Assembly (NCBI RefSeq): GCF_902809865.1
Contig: NZ_CADDWH010000001.1
Location: 3,782,001-3,846,000 of the forward strand
Origin: Halobacillus sp. Marseille-Q1614
GTDB taxonomy: Bacteria; Bacillota; Bacilli; Bacillales; Halobacillaceae
DNA: 64,000 nucleotides
Direction: 5' to 3'
Below are positions 52,665 through 62,325 of this stretch, in pieces. How positions within the stretch are numbered: position 1 is the first letter of the stretch; each line of letters begins with the position of its first letter. Both the position numbers and the translations under genes were made by a program. The notes beneath the pieces were generated by a model. It was not told the DNA's origin, did not search any database, and saw only the letters and a list, made by a program, of their open reading frames with translations.

Positions 52665-53324
52665 ATGGACGAAGCAAAAGTCGAAGAGCCAAAAAGCACA
52701 ATGCCTCGAATTGGGGATCAAGCACCGGACTTTGAAGCACCCACCAGCCAAGGGAATATCAGGCTGCGTGATTATCAAGGGAAATGGATCGTCTTATTTT
52801 CGCATCCATCGGATTTTACACCCGTTTGTACGACAGAGTTTGTCGGGTTTCAAGAAATCTATCCGGAATTGAAAAAGCTGAACACAGAACTCCTCGGATT
52901 AAGTGTAGACAGCGTACCTTCTCACATCGCCTGGATCCGCAGCATTGAAGAGAACTTCAATACATCGATTGAATTCCCAGTTATTGCTGATCTGGATAAA
53001 GCGGTCGCCATGAAATATGGAATGATCATGCCAGGCGAAAGTCAGGTGGAGACAAGCCGCGCGGTTTTTGTGATCGATGACAAGAAAAAAATCCGGTCCA
53101 TCATCTATTATCCACTGACAACCGGAAGAAATATGGATGAAATCTTAAGACTGGTGAAAGCACTGCAAACAACAGATGAACATGGAGTCGCAACTCCTGC
53201 AAACTGGCAGGAAGGAGATCAAGCTGTTCTTTCCCCGCCGAAGTCACAGGAGGAAGCGGCACAGAGGGCACAGGAAGAAGGCATCGAGTACATTGACTGG
53301 TACATTTCAAAAAAAGATATTTAA
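52665..53324 (+). CDS. Peroxiredoxin, Prx6 / AhpC-TSA type
   Basis: This 219-residue thiol peroxidase has the peroxidatic Cys55 in SHPSDFTPVCTTEFVGFQ and the long C-terminal part typical of the Prx6 group (PLTTGRNMDEILRLVKALQ, ATPANWQEGDQAVLSPP). It removes peroxides in the cytoplasm. ATG 52665 follows AAAGGAGG; GTG 52659 lies too close to the site. TATAAT occurs at 52625-52630. The upstream gene is an oxidase that would produce hydrogen peroxide. Confidence 0.92.
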   Translation: MDEAKVEEPKSTMPRIGDQAPDFEAPTSQGNIRLRDYQGKWIVLFSHPSDFTPVCTTEFVGFQEIYPELKKLNTELLGLSVDSVPSHIAWIRSIEENFNTSIEFPVIADLDKAVAMKYGMIMPGESQVETSRAVFVIDDKKKIRSIIYYPLTTGRNMDEILRLVKALQTTDEHGVATPANWQEGDQAVLSPPKSQEEAAQRAQEEGIEYIDWYISKKDI

Positions 53325-53329
53325 AGATG

Positions 53330-53364
53330 AGCAAGACTATCTTTAATAGGATAGTCTTGTTTTA
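53330..53364 (+). terminator. Intrinsic terminator after the peroxiredoxin gene
   Basis: CAAGACTATC (53332-53341) pairs perfectly with GATAGTCTTG (53350-53359), followed by TTTTAT. Confidence 0.88.
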
Positions 53365-53422
53365 TGTTCGATGGAGAACAAATGGAGGAGTCGGGAGTTT
53401 TGAAGCGCCACCTTGATCATCA

Positions 53423-54847
53423 TTAAACGTATGAAGATTCAATTTCAAAAATAGTACCTTGGTTAAAATCAGTCACTTTCATAGAGCCATATACCCCTAA
53501 ATATAGTCGGGTTTGGTCTAGGTTCGTTCCCAGATTAACGTAATAAGCAGATTGAGACCCAAAATTATAATCGGTTTCAATAATACTAAAATCATTTAGT
53601 TTACCATCTAATCTTACCCTGGTATAAGCTAAAACCCCTTTAGCCGGAGTTTCAGATTCTTCCTTCCGGGCAAGGTCGGTAAACACAACGCTTCCCGTTA
53701 AAGCGGGGATGCCTTTTCCCATATATGGCTGGACTCCTGTCAGTGCAGTTCCCCCAAACTTATCGGGGCGGGGATCTTTATGGAAATAACTAGTTAAAGG
53801 CTGAATCCGCCTCACTGAAGTTTCAATGGCTTCATTGTAATAAGCCATCGTTTTCTCATCCAAATTCGGATTTGCAGGGCAGTCCCTTATAATCGAAGAA
53901 GGAAAAGGACCTTCCCATCCTCGCCAACCAAAGTTAATAAATCCTTCCTGGTCAGGTTCAGATTCCGTTAAAGAAGCTTGAACAAGCTGAGTAACAGGTA
54001 TTGGCTTATAATGAACGAATGAAAAAATCGATTCTACCAAATGCTGCCCAACATTTCCCGCATATTTTATATACTGATTATAATACCTTTGAAATGAAAT
54101 CCCCGGGATATTGCGAACCCCTTTGGCAATGACCGTAAGTGTTTCCTGAATAGGTACGGGTAGTTCATTAAAACGTGTGACTACGGGTGGATGATAGATA
54201 GATGTATGTTTAACTACATCAATTTCAATGATTTTACCCGCGATTTCCATTTCGTCCTGGCTTAAATTAAAAGGATCATAGCCTGATCCACCATCTCCGG
54301 TTGATAAAACAAGTTTTCCTGTTTCAGGTGAGAAGTTTAAGCTGTTAAAACCATTATGATTGAAAAATGGTCTTCTTAAGTTAAGTAATGTGCGTCTTAT
54401 TTGAGGTTGGCCATTCGATGGTAAAATCCATTCTTCAACGGTGTCCATATGATCATATTGAGTATCCCTATTTGTCCACCTTAGGTTTAAAGTTTTGGGA
54501 TCACACGGGTCAGGATTAAAAGATTCAGAAAGAGCACCTGGACCTTGTGTTCCAGCTGCTGAATAATGAAGATAAAACAAACCGTTATTATAAAATTCTG
54601 GATGAAACGCTAGCCCCAGCAATCCTCGCTCATCATATCCACCACCAGAAACACCTAGTTTTATGATTCGAGGGCGAATATCTAAAAACGTCCTAATCTC
54701 CCCGTTCCCTATGTAAAAGATTTCTCCTACCTGAGTTGCAATAAATAACCTTTCCATGGAGTCACCCGGAAGTATAGCTGTTTTCAAGACAGTAGGTAAA
54801 TTTATCCTATTTACAATAGGACGTAATCGAACCTTAACTTTTCTCAA
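53423..54847 (-). CDS. PQQ-type sugar dehydrogenase-like beta-propeller
   Basis: This 474-residue protein is of the glucose/sorbosone dehydrogenase family, six-bladed beta-propellers that oxidise sugars with PQQ. Visible are FIATQVGEIFYIGNGEIRTF, GGGYDERGLLGLAFHPEFYN with NGLFYLHYS, NHNGFNSLNFSPETGKLVLS, GDGGSGYDPF and FGWRGWEGPFPSS. There is no signal peptide, which is odd for this mostly extracytoplasmic family, and no PQQ genes are near. The start is TTG after AGAAGGAG. The role may be non-enzymatic or spore-associated. Confidence 0.78.
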   Translation of the reverse strand: MRKVKVRLRPIVNRINLPTVLKTAILPGDSMERLFIATQVGEIFYIGNGEIRTFLDIRPRIIKLGVSGGGYDERGLLGLAFHPEFYNNGLFYLHYSAAGTQGPGALSESFNPDPCDPKTLNLRWTNRDTQYDHMDTVEEWILPSNGQPQIRRTLLNLRRPFFNHNGFNSLNFSPETGKLVLSTGDGGSGYDPFNLSQDEMEIAGKIIEIDVVKHTSIYHPPVVTRFNELPVPIQETLTVIAKGVRNIPGISFQRYYNQYIKYAGNVGQHLVESIFSFVHYKPIPVTQLVQASLTESEPDQEGFINFGWRGWEGPFPSSIIRDCPANPNLDEKTMAYYNEAIETSVRRIQPLTSYFHKDPRPDKFGGTALTGVQPYMGKGIPALTGSVVFTDLARKEESETPAKGVLAYTRVRLDGKLNDFSIIETDYNFGSQSAYYVNLGTNLDQTRLYLGVYGSMKVTDFNQGTIFEIESSYV

Positions 54848-55198
54848 CTAACTTTACACTCCTTCTAATGGTTTTCTTTTATAAGAATATGATGAGAACA
54901 GTTCTAATAGTACCAATGAGGGCTGCAGAAGCTTCAAGGCTTGCACCATTATCCGTACCAGAGTAAAGCCATTTTCATTCATTCCAGCGGCCCCCATACT
55001 GCAAAGGACCCGCATAATGACTTCCTTGGTTGTTCATGAAAATAAAATGTATCAACTACACGTATGTAAACATATCCGTGAGATGCCACTATCTCGGTAC
55101 AGTATTAGGAAAATGTTTAGAAAAGGGACAACTTAATCTTCAATAATTTCCAGCATAAACTCCTTTCTCACTGCATTTACCTATTATGGGGGTGTCAG
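54848..55198. other. Divergent intergenic region
   Basis: This 351-base gap lies between the sugar dehydrogenase-like gene and a membrane-protein gene. I see no ORF with a ribosome site and no strong hairpin or promoter. Confidence 0.4.
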
Positions 55199-55756
55199 AT
55201 GCGGTCATTTTTCAAAAAAGTATTATGGGAAGAGGAGTTAACTCCGGCTATTGACAGTTATTCTAAGACAATGCGGCTTGTAGTTGGTGCCCTATTAGGT
55301 TCAATCGCCTTTATTTTTCAATCTGCGGGGATTTTCTCTGGTATGGGTTATATACTGAGCATGATGAGCACTGGTCCTCTTGTGCTGGCTAGCTTATTGG
55401 CACTCAGAATAGGGATAATGACTTATTTCGTCACCCTATTTTTATTGGCAATGTTCCAGCCAAGTGAGCTATTGGTGTTCCTCTTTACCACAGGATTATT
55501 AGGAATCAGTTTAGGTATTGGTCTTAAGTATTTAAAGAGAGGTATTTTTATTCTTCCATTTGCAGCTTCATGTTTAACATTAGGTATAAGTATTTTATTA
55601 TATGGATTTAAATTTTCTATACTGGGACCGTCGGTAACCTCTCACTTTAATAGTATGGTTATTTTAGGGACATTTGCTTTTTCCTTAGTGTATAGCTGGA
55701 TTTGGAAAAAATTAAGTATCTCTGCTTTCAAAGTCCTAAACAAGGTTTTATTCTAG
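55199..55756 (+). CDS. Polytopic membrane protein of unknown function
   Basis: This 185-residue protein has about six membrane helices (from residue 25 on: MRLVVGALLGSIAFIFQSAG, LVLASLLALRIGIMTYFVTL, LLVFLFTTGLLGISLGIGLK and two more). The size and pattern recall small integral transporter components, but I cannot assign a family. GGGGGTGTCAG precedes the ATG. It is monocistronic, with a terminator after it. Confidence 0.65.
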   Translation: MRSFFKKVLWEEELTPAIDSYSKTMRLVVGALLGSIAFIFQSAGIFSGMGYILSMMSTGPLVLASLLALRIGIMTYFVTLFLLAMFQPSELLVFLFTTGLLGISLGIGLKYLKRGIFILPFAASCLTLGISILLYGFKFSILGPSVTSHFNSMVILGTFAFSLVYSWIWKKLSISAFKVLNKVLF

Positions 55757-55793
55757 ACGATTGTCTTATTGGAAATAAGGTTTACCTTTGAAA

Positions 55794-55822
55794 GAAGCAG
55801 TTAGAGATAACTGCTTCTTCTT
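55794..55822 (+). terminator. Intrinsic terminator
   Basis: GAAGCAGTTA (55794-55803) pairs with TAACTGCTTC (55808-55817) around GAGA, followed by a T-rich tail. Confidence 0.88.
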
Positions 55823-55935
55823 TATTCATATAATTTAATCTTTAATGAAATTGATTTCTTATTTAATGAAAGGGTGCTAAAGGAAAAGAATTTCGTTGTA
55901 GGTATTTCAATTTCAAGTCTTCCACATAAGGGGGT

Positions 55936-55969
55936 GATTATGTAATAAGCGTCGTTTCCTTACATAATC
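55936..55969. promoter_or_regulatory. Inverted repeat upstream of the DUF2935 gene
   Basis: GATTATGTAA (55936-55945) and TTACATAATC (55960-55969) are a perfect 10-bp inverted repeat with a 14-base centre. It lies 125 bases before the gene and may be an operator. Confidence 0.45.
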
Positions 55970-56094
55970 CAGACTCGGATTAGTGAACCGCATTTTAAAG
56001 ATCTGTTGTGGAATTAGTGAAATAATGCCAGGTTCTTTCAAATATAATTAGCGCATATAATCTCTTCGGTGAAAACTTTCTGGGGGGGAATTAT

Positions 56095-56886
56095 ATGGCT
56101 AGTCCATTTGTAGCTCGTTCATTGGATGAAATCCGTTTCTGGTCTAGGATTATGAAAGAGCACGCCTTATTTCTAAGTCTCGGATTTAACTTTGGCGATA
56201 CGAAATTAATCCAAGAGGCACAGCAGTTTATTGATTTGTTTGAACGAGTTGAACAACAATTAAGTCAATTCAATGTAAACTCTGACCCTCAACAAATCGC
56301 AGCTTTTAATAATCAAGTATATCAAGCCGCTTATTCTATTTGGGCCTATAAGCGAAAAGTCCTTGGATTGACGCTGCGATGTGAAATAAGGTCCAACAAT
56401 TATCCTCTATTACTAGACCATACGAGTCGGGAGGCCGCTTATTTTGCTGAACGGTTGAAAGAATTAAATGAAGGGAAATTGGAACCAACTCCTGCTAGAA
56501 TTATAAAAGAGAACGTGTTCTTCTTAAGAATAATGGCGGATCATTCTAAATTTATAGGTCATCTACTCGATCCATCTGAAAGAAAATTGGTTGACCAAGC
56601 GAGAGAATTTAGTCACGATTTTGATCAACTAGTTTTTCAGGCAACCGACTTAGATTCAATGCGTCCTCAGTCAGAAACTCAACCAATTTTAAATCATTTC
56701 CTTGATGAAAATCGGGTTTCAGTAGTTGCTCTTCGAGACTTTAAGAAAGCAGCAAAAGAATTGATTGAAGAATGTAGGGTCAAAAGCAATATCCATCCTC
56801 TTTTAGCTGACCACGTTTTCCGTGAAGCAGAAAGGTTCCTTCATATTATAGATATGTTTGAGGCCAGCCTTACTGCCAATAAATAA
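56095..56886 (+). CDS. DUF2935 helical protein
   Basis: This 263-residue protein of the DUF2935 family is a duplicated helical bundle of ferritin-like appearance. Each half has the pattern E(I/N)xF(W/L)xRIM(K/A)(E/D)H: EIRFWSRIMKEHALFLSLGF and ENVFFLRIMADHSKFIGHLL. Conserved Glu and His residues suggest metal binding, but no activity is established for the family. It is found mainly in spore formers. GGGGGGGAATTAT precedes the ATG. Confidence 0.85.
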   Translation: MASPFVARSLDEIRFWSRIMKEHALFLSLGFNFGDTKLIQEAQQFIDLFERVEQQLSQFNVNSDPQQIAAFNNQVYQAAYSIWAYKRKVLGLTLRCEIRSNNYPLLLDHTSREAAYFAERLKELNEGKLEPTPARIIKENVFFLRIMADHSKFIGHLLDPSERKLVDQAREFSHDFDQLVFQATDLDSMRPQSETQPILNHFLDENRVSVVALRDFKKAAKELIEECRVKSNIHPLLADHVFREAERFLHIIDMFEASLTANK

Positions 56887-57422
56887 ACAATTTAATAAAA
56901 TGCCAAGGATTGCAAAATAAAGATGACGAGGACCGCTACAATCAATAGAGTGTTAGTTTGTTTTCAACACTTAGCCCATAAGGAAGTCTACCGATCAACT
57001 CAAAGCTGTAAATCTGGTTCACACCTAAAACCAAGAATAATATAAAGTAATCCAACCATTAAAAAAATACCTTAGAAACATTGATTTCAATTTATAACCT
57101 TAAAGGCGCAGCTAAATAATTGGCATTGCGTCTTTTTATGTTAGGAAAGGTTGAGCAATTATTTTTGTTTTGAAATAACTTTGAACAAAGTCAGAGGGTT
57201 GCTATTTATTGATAAATAATAAGAAATGAGGTAGATGAATGGAAGGGGATCACATCTTCAGCTCCATATCTTTCTACATAAAGCTTTTTTCCTAGAATCT
57301 TAACAAGGTATAGGTTTCCATTACCTTTCTACTCGAATACAGGACACGTGCTAAACGAATTCAAAACTTTAGGGACTTAATGAGATGTCTGCAAAACATG
57401 CATTGATTTAAAAGTGTAATAT
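56887..57422. other. Intergenic gap
   Basis: AAAGGCGCA (57102-57110) pairs with TGCGTCTTT (57127-57135) and is followed by T, a likely terminator. Otherwise I see no gene or structured element in this AT-rich stretch. Confidence 0.45.
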
Positions 57423-57451
57423 TGTTAAAATTAAAAAAATTCAAATATTAT
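57423..57451 (+). promoter_or_regulatory. Likely promoter of the aminotransferase operon
   Basis: TTGTTA (57423-57428) and TATTAT (57446-57451) are separated by 17 bases. Transcription would start near 57458, giving a leader of about 150 bases. Confidence 0.5.
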
Positions 57452-57515
57452 TGTGACATAACTGTATATTCTAATTGACTCTGCTAATCTAATGCAGCGC
57501 ATCCCATTAGAAATA

Positions 57516-57595
57516 AAACCAGTATTTGCTCGAGAGAAAAGTATAAAGGTTTATACTCTTATTTCTTGTGCACAATACTGGTTTTTTAATAAGAA
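57516..57595 (+). promoter_or_regulatory. Nested hairpin leader, possible attenuator
   Basis: AAAACCAGTATT (57516-57527) pairs perfectly with AATACTGGTTTT (57582-57593), which ends in a T run like a terminator. Its loop holds a second inverted repeat, AGTATAAA and TTTATACT, with a 2-base centre. The structure ends just before the GGAGG site of the aminotransferase. Confidence 0.6.
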
Positions 57596-57610
57596 AATGG
57601 AGGTCGTAAC

Positions 57611-58957
57611 TTGGAACATCTTATTGATTTGGATCGAAAGCATTTTCTGCACCCTACCTCTTCTATCCAGCAGCAGCAAAAGCAGGGGGCAAAATTAATC
57701 GTAGATAAGGGGGAGGGGATATATTTAACAGATATTCATGGAAACACATTCATCGATGCGATGTCTTCTCTATGGAATGTACATATCGGACATGGAAGAG
57801 AGGAACTGGCAGAAGCAGCAGCTGACCAAATGAAGAAATTAGCGTTTAGCTCAGCGTTTTCTACATTCAGTCATGAGCCGGGGATTCGCTTAGCTGAGAA
57901 GATTGCCTCGATTTCTCCTGATCGTATGAACACGGTGTTCTTCACTTCAGGCGGCTCTGAGTCTAATGACACAGCTATTAAGCTGGTACGTCATTATTGG
58001 AAAATACAAGGGCAGCCGGGCCGCAGGAAAATCATTGCTTTAAAACGGGCGTATCATGGAGTAGCTGCTGCTTCTACCAGTGCTACAGGTATTCAGGAGT
58101 TTTGGGATATGGCGGGTCACATCATGAACGACTTTGTTCATGCCGAAACTTCTTATCAAAGGACAACAAAGGAAGCGGCTGCCTCCCTTCGGCAAAAAAT
58201 TGAAGAAGAGGGACCGGAAACAATCGCAGCTTTTATAGCGGAACCGGTTCAAGGGGCTGGCGGGGTGTTGATGCCATCAGAAGGTTACTTCAGGGAGGTT
58301 CGAAAGCTGTGTGATGAATATGGGATCTTATTTATAGCTGATGAGGTGATCACTGGATTTGGCCGAACGGGAGAAATGTTTGGTTTGGATAACTGGGGAG
58401 TGATTCCAGATGTCATGACGTTTGCAAAGGGAGTAACAAGCGGCTATATGCCGCTTGGCGGAGTAGTCATTTCCGATAAGATTCATGAAGTGCTAATCGC
58501 TCATTCAAAAGGAACCTTATTCCATGGGTTTACATATAGCGGTCATCCAACGGCCGCAGCTGTTGGTCTTAAAAATATTGAATTAATAGAAGAAGAAAGG
58601 CTTATTGAGAATTCAAGGAAAATGGGCGTGAAATTATTAGAAGGCTTTAAGGAAATGAGGAAACGGCTCGAAATCGTCGGTGATGTAAGGGCTCTTGGTT
58701 TGCTGGGAGCTGTGGAGCTCGTAAAGAACCCTGAAACGAATGAAAGCTTTGCAAAACATCTGCACGTGGCTCCTAGAGTTATTGAAGAACTGCACAAACG
58801 AGGGGTCATTTGCAGGGCGGTTACTTATGAACAAAGTGACATTATTTGTTTCGCCCCGCCGTTAATCATTAAGGAAGATCAAATAAGCGAAATTCTAGAT
58901 CGATTATATGATTCTATTTTGACTGTACAAAAAGAATTGCAGAGTCAGGCCCGATAG
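57611..58957 (+). CDS. Class III (omega) aminotransferase
   Basis: This 448-residue PLP-dependent aminotransferase is of the omega-amino acid:pyruvate group. It shows TSGGSESNDTAIKLVRHYWK (PLP phosphate site), FIADEVITGFGRTGEMFGLD and Lys273 in MTFAKGVTSGYMPLGG. The start is TTG (MEHLIDLDRKHFLHP), about eight bases after GGAGG; an ATG-started overlapping frame is out of phase. It is the first gene of an operon with an amidohydrolase 22 bases downstream and a sodium symporter, suggesting uptake, hydrolysis and transamination of an amide-containing amine or amino acid. Confidence 0.9.
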   Translation: MEHLIDLDRKHFLHPTSSIQQQQKQGAKLIVDKGEGIYLTDIHGNTFIDAMSSLWNVHIGHGREELAEAAADQMKKLAFSSAFSTFSHEPGIRLAEKIASISPDRMNTVFFTSGGSESNDTAIKLVRHYWKIQGQPGRRKIIALKRAYHGVAAASTSATGIQEFWDMAGHIMNDFVHAETSYQRTTKEAAASLRQKIEEEGPETIAAFIAEPVQGAGGVLMPSEGYFREVRKLCDEYGILFIADEVITGFGRTGEMFGLDNWGVIPDVMTFAKGVTSGYMPLGGVVISDKIHEVLIAHSKGTLFHGFTYSGHPTAAAVGLKNIELIEEERLIENSRKMGVKLLEGFKEMRKRLEIVGDVRALGLLGAVELVKNPETNESFAKHLHVAPRVIEELHKRGVICRAVTYEQSDIICFAPPLIIKEDQISEILDRLYDSILTVQKELQSQAR

Positions 58958-58979
58958 AAGGGAGCAGGAGGTCGTCGTA

Positions 58980-60587
58980 ATGAATGGAGCAGATTTAATT
59001 TTTTTAAATGGACATGTACTTACGATGGATGATGATTTACCTTCAGCAAGCGCTGTCGCTGTGAATAATGGAAGGATTGTGTATGTAGGTGATCGAGACA
59101 ATGTATTCAATTGGAAGGGTGAGAACACGGAGATCGTTGATTTGCAGGGCAAAACCCTGATGCCTGGTTTTATAGAGAGCCATATCCATCCTGCTGTTTA
59201 TGCGGCTTCTTTATTAGAAGTCGATTGTAAGCCAGAGGCTGCTCCATCGATACAGGACTTGTTGGATAAGGTTAAGGAAAAAGCAGCGGTTACCCCAGAA
59301 AATCATTGGATCGTAGGCTGGGGCTTTGATGATAGCAAACTGGAAGAAAGACGTAACCCCACCCGCTTTGATTTAGATGAGGCGGCCCCCGATCATCCTG
59401 TCGTGCTGAAACGAACTTGTGCTCATATGGCCGTTGCCAATTCAAAAGCTTTTGAGTTAAGTGGGATCACAGAAGCAACGGCAAACCCTCAAGGAGGGCA
59501 TTTGGAGCGGGACCAAGCCGGCTCTTTGACAGGATTATTACAAGAGAAAGCGCAAGGCCTTCTAAAAACCCCTCCATACAGCCGGGAAGATATGGTCAAG
59601 GGAATGAAACTGGCCCAAACAAAGCTGGCATCCTGGGGAATTACGACGGTCCATGATATGTCGACCCAAACAGAGGATCTTCAACTCTATCAATATTTAT
59701 TAGAGCAGGATGAATTGAGCGTTCGAGTGCGGCCGTGGATGTGGGCGATTGATCAAAATGGTTTCAACGGTTCTATGGAAGAGGTTTTAAAAGTTGGAGT
59801 AAGAAGCGGCTTTGGAAACGATCAATTAAAAATCCAAGGATTAAAATTTATGCTCGATGGCAGTATTGGGGGCAAAACCGCGGCTGTTTCCGATCCTTAT
59901 CTAGGAACCGAAGAAACAGGTATTCTTTATAACACAGTCGAGGAGATGGCCCCTCTTATGAAAAGAGGGATTGAATCAGGGATGCGGATTGCGATCCATG
60001 CCATTGGCGATCGTGCCATTGATGTGGCGATTCATTCTTTTTTGGAAACTAGTAAAACTGAAAATATAGCGGATATGCGTAATCGGATCGAGCATTGTAT
60101 TTTCCCTTCGAAAACTCATATGGAAAAAATGAAAGAACTGGGATTGATGGCTGCCTCATCGATAGGTTTTATGTATCACATTGGAGACAACTATGTAAAA
60201 AAATTAGGGGAAGAGCGTATGAAACAATCATTTCCTCATAAGTCGTTTAAAGAGTTTGGGATTCCAGCTCCCGGTAATTCTGATTTGCCTATTACGGATG
60301 GAAACCCGTGGTTTGGAATTTACAGTGCCGTTACAAGAAAGACTCATAGTGGACAACTTATTGATGAAGAAGAAAGCATAAGTGTATGGGAGGCATTAAA
60401 AGCCTACACCACATATGCAGCTTATAGTTCTTTTGAAGAAAACATATTGGGGGTGATCAAACCTCAAGCTTATGCCGACCTGATGGTGGTTTCGGATCAT
60501 CCCATGGAAATGAAGGAAGAAGAACTGCTGAGGATTCAAACGGAAAGAACGTATGTGGCGGGAAAGTTAATTTACAGCAAATCATAA
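58980..60587 (+). CDS. YtcJ-like amidohydrolase
   Basis: This 535-residue metal-dependent hydrolase of the amidohydrolase superfamily is close to YtcJ-type enzymes. An N-terminal beta domain (LIFLNGHVLTMDDDLPSAS) leads to the metal pair His68 and His70 in GFIESHIHPAVYAAS. IAIHAIGDRAIDVAIH and RIEHCIFPS supply further ligands, and the C-terminal beta domain closes the fold. There is no signal peptide, so it acts in the cytoplasm. GGGAGCAGGAGG precedes the ATG. The substrate is unknown; the operon context favours an N-acyl or amide compound imported by the symporter. Confidence 0.87.
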   Translation: MNGADLIFLNGHVLTMDDDLPSASAVAVNNGRIVYVGDRDNVFNWKGENTEIVDLQGKTLMPGFIESHIHPAVYAASLLEVDCKPEAAPSIQDLLDKVKEKAAVTPENHWIVGWGFDDSKLEERRNPTRFDLDEAAPDHPVVLKRTCAHMAVANSKAFELSGITEATANPQGGHLERDQAGSLTGLLQEKAQGLLKTPPYSREDMVKGMKLAQTKLASWGITTVHDMSTQTEDLQLYQYLLEQDELSVRVRPWMWAIDQNGFNGSMEEVLKVGVRSGFGNDQLKIQGLKFMLDGSIGGKTAAVSDPYLGTEETGILYNTVEEMAPLMKRGIESGMRIAIHAIGDRAIDVAIHSFLETSKTENIADMRNRIEHCIFPSKTHMEKMKELGLMAASSIGFMYHIGDNYVKKLGEERMKQSFPHKSFKEFGIPAPGNSDLPITDGNPWFGIYSAVTRKTHSGQLIDEEESISVWEALKAYTTYAAYSSFEENILGVIKPQAYADLMVVSDHPMEMKEEELLRIQTERTYVAGKLIYSKS

Positions 60588-60606
60588 AAAGGGGAAGGGT
60601 GAATGT

Positions 60607-62052
60607 ATGTTTAGTAACCAACAAGAGTTGATTTTAATTTCGATCATAGGGATTTATTTTGTTTTCTTATTCGCACTATCACTAGTTATTAACAGGAACA
60701 TTAAAACATATGACGATTATAATGTTGCCGGCCGTTCGACTAAACTTATGCCTCTTATCTTGACATTTGTAGGCACGGCTATAGGCGGGTCGATCTTGCT
60801 CGGTTACATGACAAATGGGTATACCGATGGAATGGGGCAGCAGTGGCTCGCTATTGGGTTTACCTTAACTTCGATCGTGATTGCAGCTTTTTTATTAAAG
60901 CGCATTCGTTTACTTGGCGAGAAATATAACATGGTCACATTAGGCGACTTTACCGCTTTGCGCTATGGAGAAGGGGCCAGGGTGCCGACAGTGATTAGTA
61001 TTCTTTGTGCTTATTCTGCCATAACAGGCATGCAGTTTGTCGCCATAGCTACCATTTTAAAGCTGACCATAGGATTAGGAATGACCACAGGAATAGTCAT
61101 CAGCTGGGTGCTGTTAACATTGAAGACGTACTTTGGCGGACTCAAATCGGTTATGGTGCAGGATGCTATTCATGGCACTATACAAACGGTTGGTATTTTC
61201 TTTTTGTTCATTGTTGTACTGTTTTTGGTCGGAGATTGGGGTTCACTTGCAGAAAATGCTAGAGGGGCAGAAGGCGGAAATATGCTGAGCATCTTCAACA
61301 TCAGCCCTTCGGAATTTTGGGTTTATATGCTTACGATAGGGGCTTATCAATTCGTAAGGCAGGATTTGTGGCAGCGTTTTTGGGCAGCAAAGGACATCAA
61401 AACGGCCAGTACTGGTTTTTGGGCGGCCATTGTCCTCGGTTTTTTGACAGCCTCTATAACGATCGTGATTGGATTTCTAGGTCGATATGGGTTGAATATG
61501 ACTAATATTGATCCAACGTTAATTTATTATGAAATTATAGGGCTGGTTTTGCCATTTCCATTAGTTATTATCATGCTGATTGCCTTATTAGCTACCGTTA
61601 TTTCTTGTGCCGATTCATTTTTCCTTGCCGCGTCTTCCTCCATTGTAAATGATATTATCAAACCGAGAATAGGGAACATTAGGGATCAAAAGATGTTAAC
61701 CTACAGCAGGATGTCCGTAGTCATTGTGTCGATCATATCCTTACTGCTGGCTCTCTATATCCCTCAACTTGTCACGCTGTGGATCACTGGAACGGCCATG
61801 CTCGTTTCTGGTCTGCTGGCTCCGGTATTATTCGGGTTATTCTGGAAGCGGACAACTAAAATGGCGGGGCTCTCTGCCATGTGGGCAGGACTGATTGTTG
61901 CAGTATTTTGGCAGGCTGCAGGACATCCCTACGGTTTACATCCGGTTTTCATCGGATTACCTTTATCCATTATCATCCTTGTTGGAGTAACTTTATTATC
62001 TAAGCGTGAAAATGAAAATGCGATGTATGAAGAGTTAAAGAAGTCTGGTTAA
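60607..62052 (+). CDS. Sodium:solute symporter (SSS family)
   Basis: This 481-residue importer has about 13 membrane helices. Family features are the first-helix region with TYDDYNVAGRSTKLMPLILT and GTAIGGSILLGYMTNGYTDG, then WQRFWAAKDIKTASTG and ISCADSFFLAASSSIVNDII in the core. Members import amino acids, sugars or carboxylates with sodium, which suits a halophile. GGGGAAGGG precedes the ATG, 19 bases after the amidohydrolase. It ends the operon. Confidence 0.9.
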   Translation: MFSNQQELILISIIGIYFVFLFALSLVINRNIKTYDDYNVAGRSTKLMPLILTFVGTAIGGSILLGYMTNGYTDGMGQQWLAIGFTLTSIVIAAFLLKRIRLLGEKYNMVTLGDFTALRYGEGARVPTVISILCAYSAITGMQFVAIATILKLTIGLGMTTGIVISWVLLTLKTYFGGLKSVMVQDAIHGTIQTVGIFFLFIVVLFLVGDWGSLAENARGAEGGNMLSIFNISPSEFWVYMLTIGAYQFVRQDLWQRFWAAKDIKTASTGFWAAIVLGFLTASITIVIGFLGRYGLNMTNIDPTLIYYEIIGLVLPFPLVIIMLIALLATVISCADSFFLAASSSIVNDIIKPRIGNIRDQKMLTYSRMSVVIVSIISLLLALYIPQLVTLWITGTAMLVSGLLAPVLFGLFWKRTTKMAGLSAMWAGLIVAVFWQAAGHPYGLHPVFIGLPLSIIILVGVTLLSKRENENAMYEELKKSG

Positions 62053-62325
62053 TCTCTTCGCTGAACCAATGGATAAATGGCGTCTCATGTAGTGATCTTG
62101 GTTATCTAAAAAGAAAAGGTATCCACCCTTCCTGCGTTACTGACCATACCAGTTTTTTCATCAACCACAATGACGGGTAGTTCTTAAGCTAGGAACAAAT
62201 CTATGGCATTCGGCCACGAATATTTAAGTTCATATTGTTAAATTGTGAGTAATGTACTTAAGTGAACAGGTTAGGTTCCTTCAAGACTATTGTGTATTTA
62301 TTATAGAAAAGGAGATGGTATTTAC

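Noticed and set aside
57492-57698. 68-codon frame beginning MQRIPLEIKPVFAREKSIKV
   Set aside because: It overlaps the hairpin leader and the aminotransferase start and has no ribosome site.
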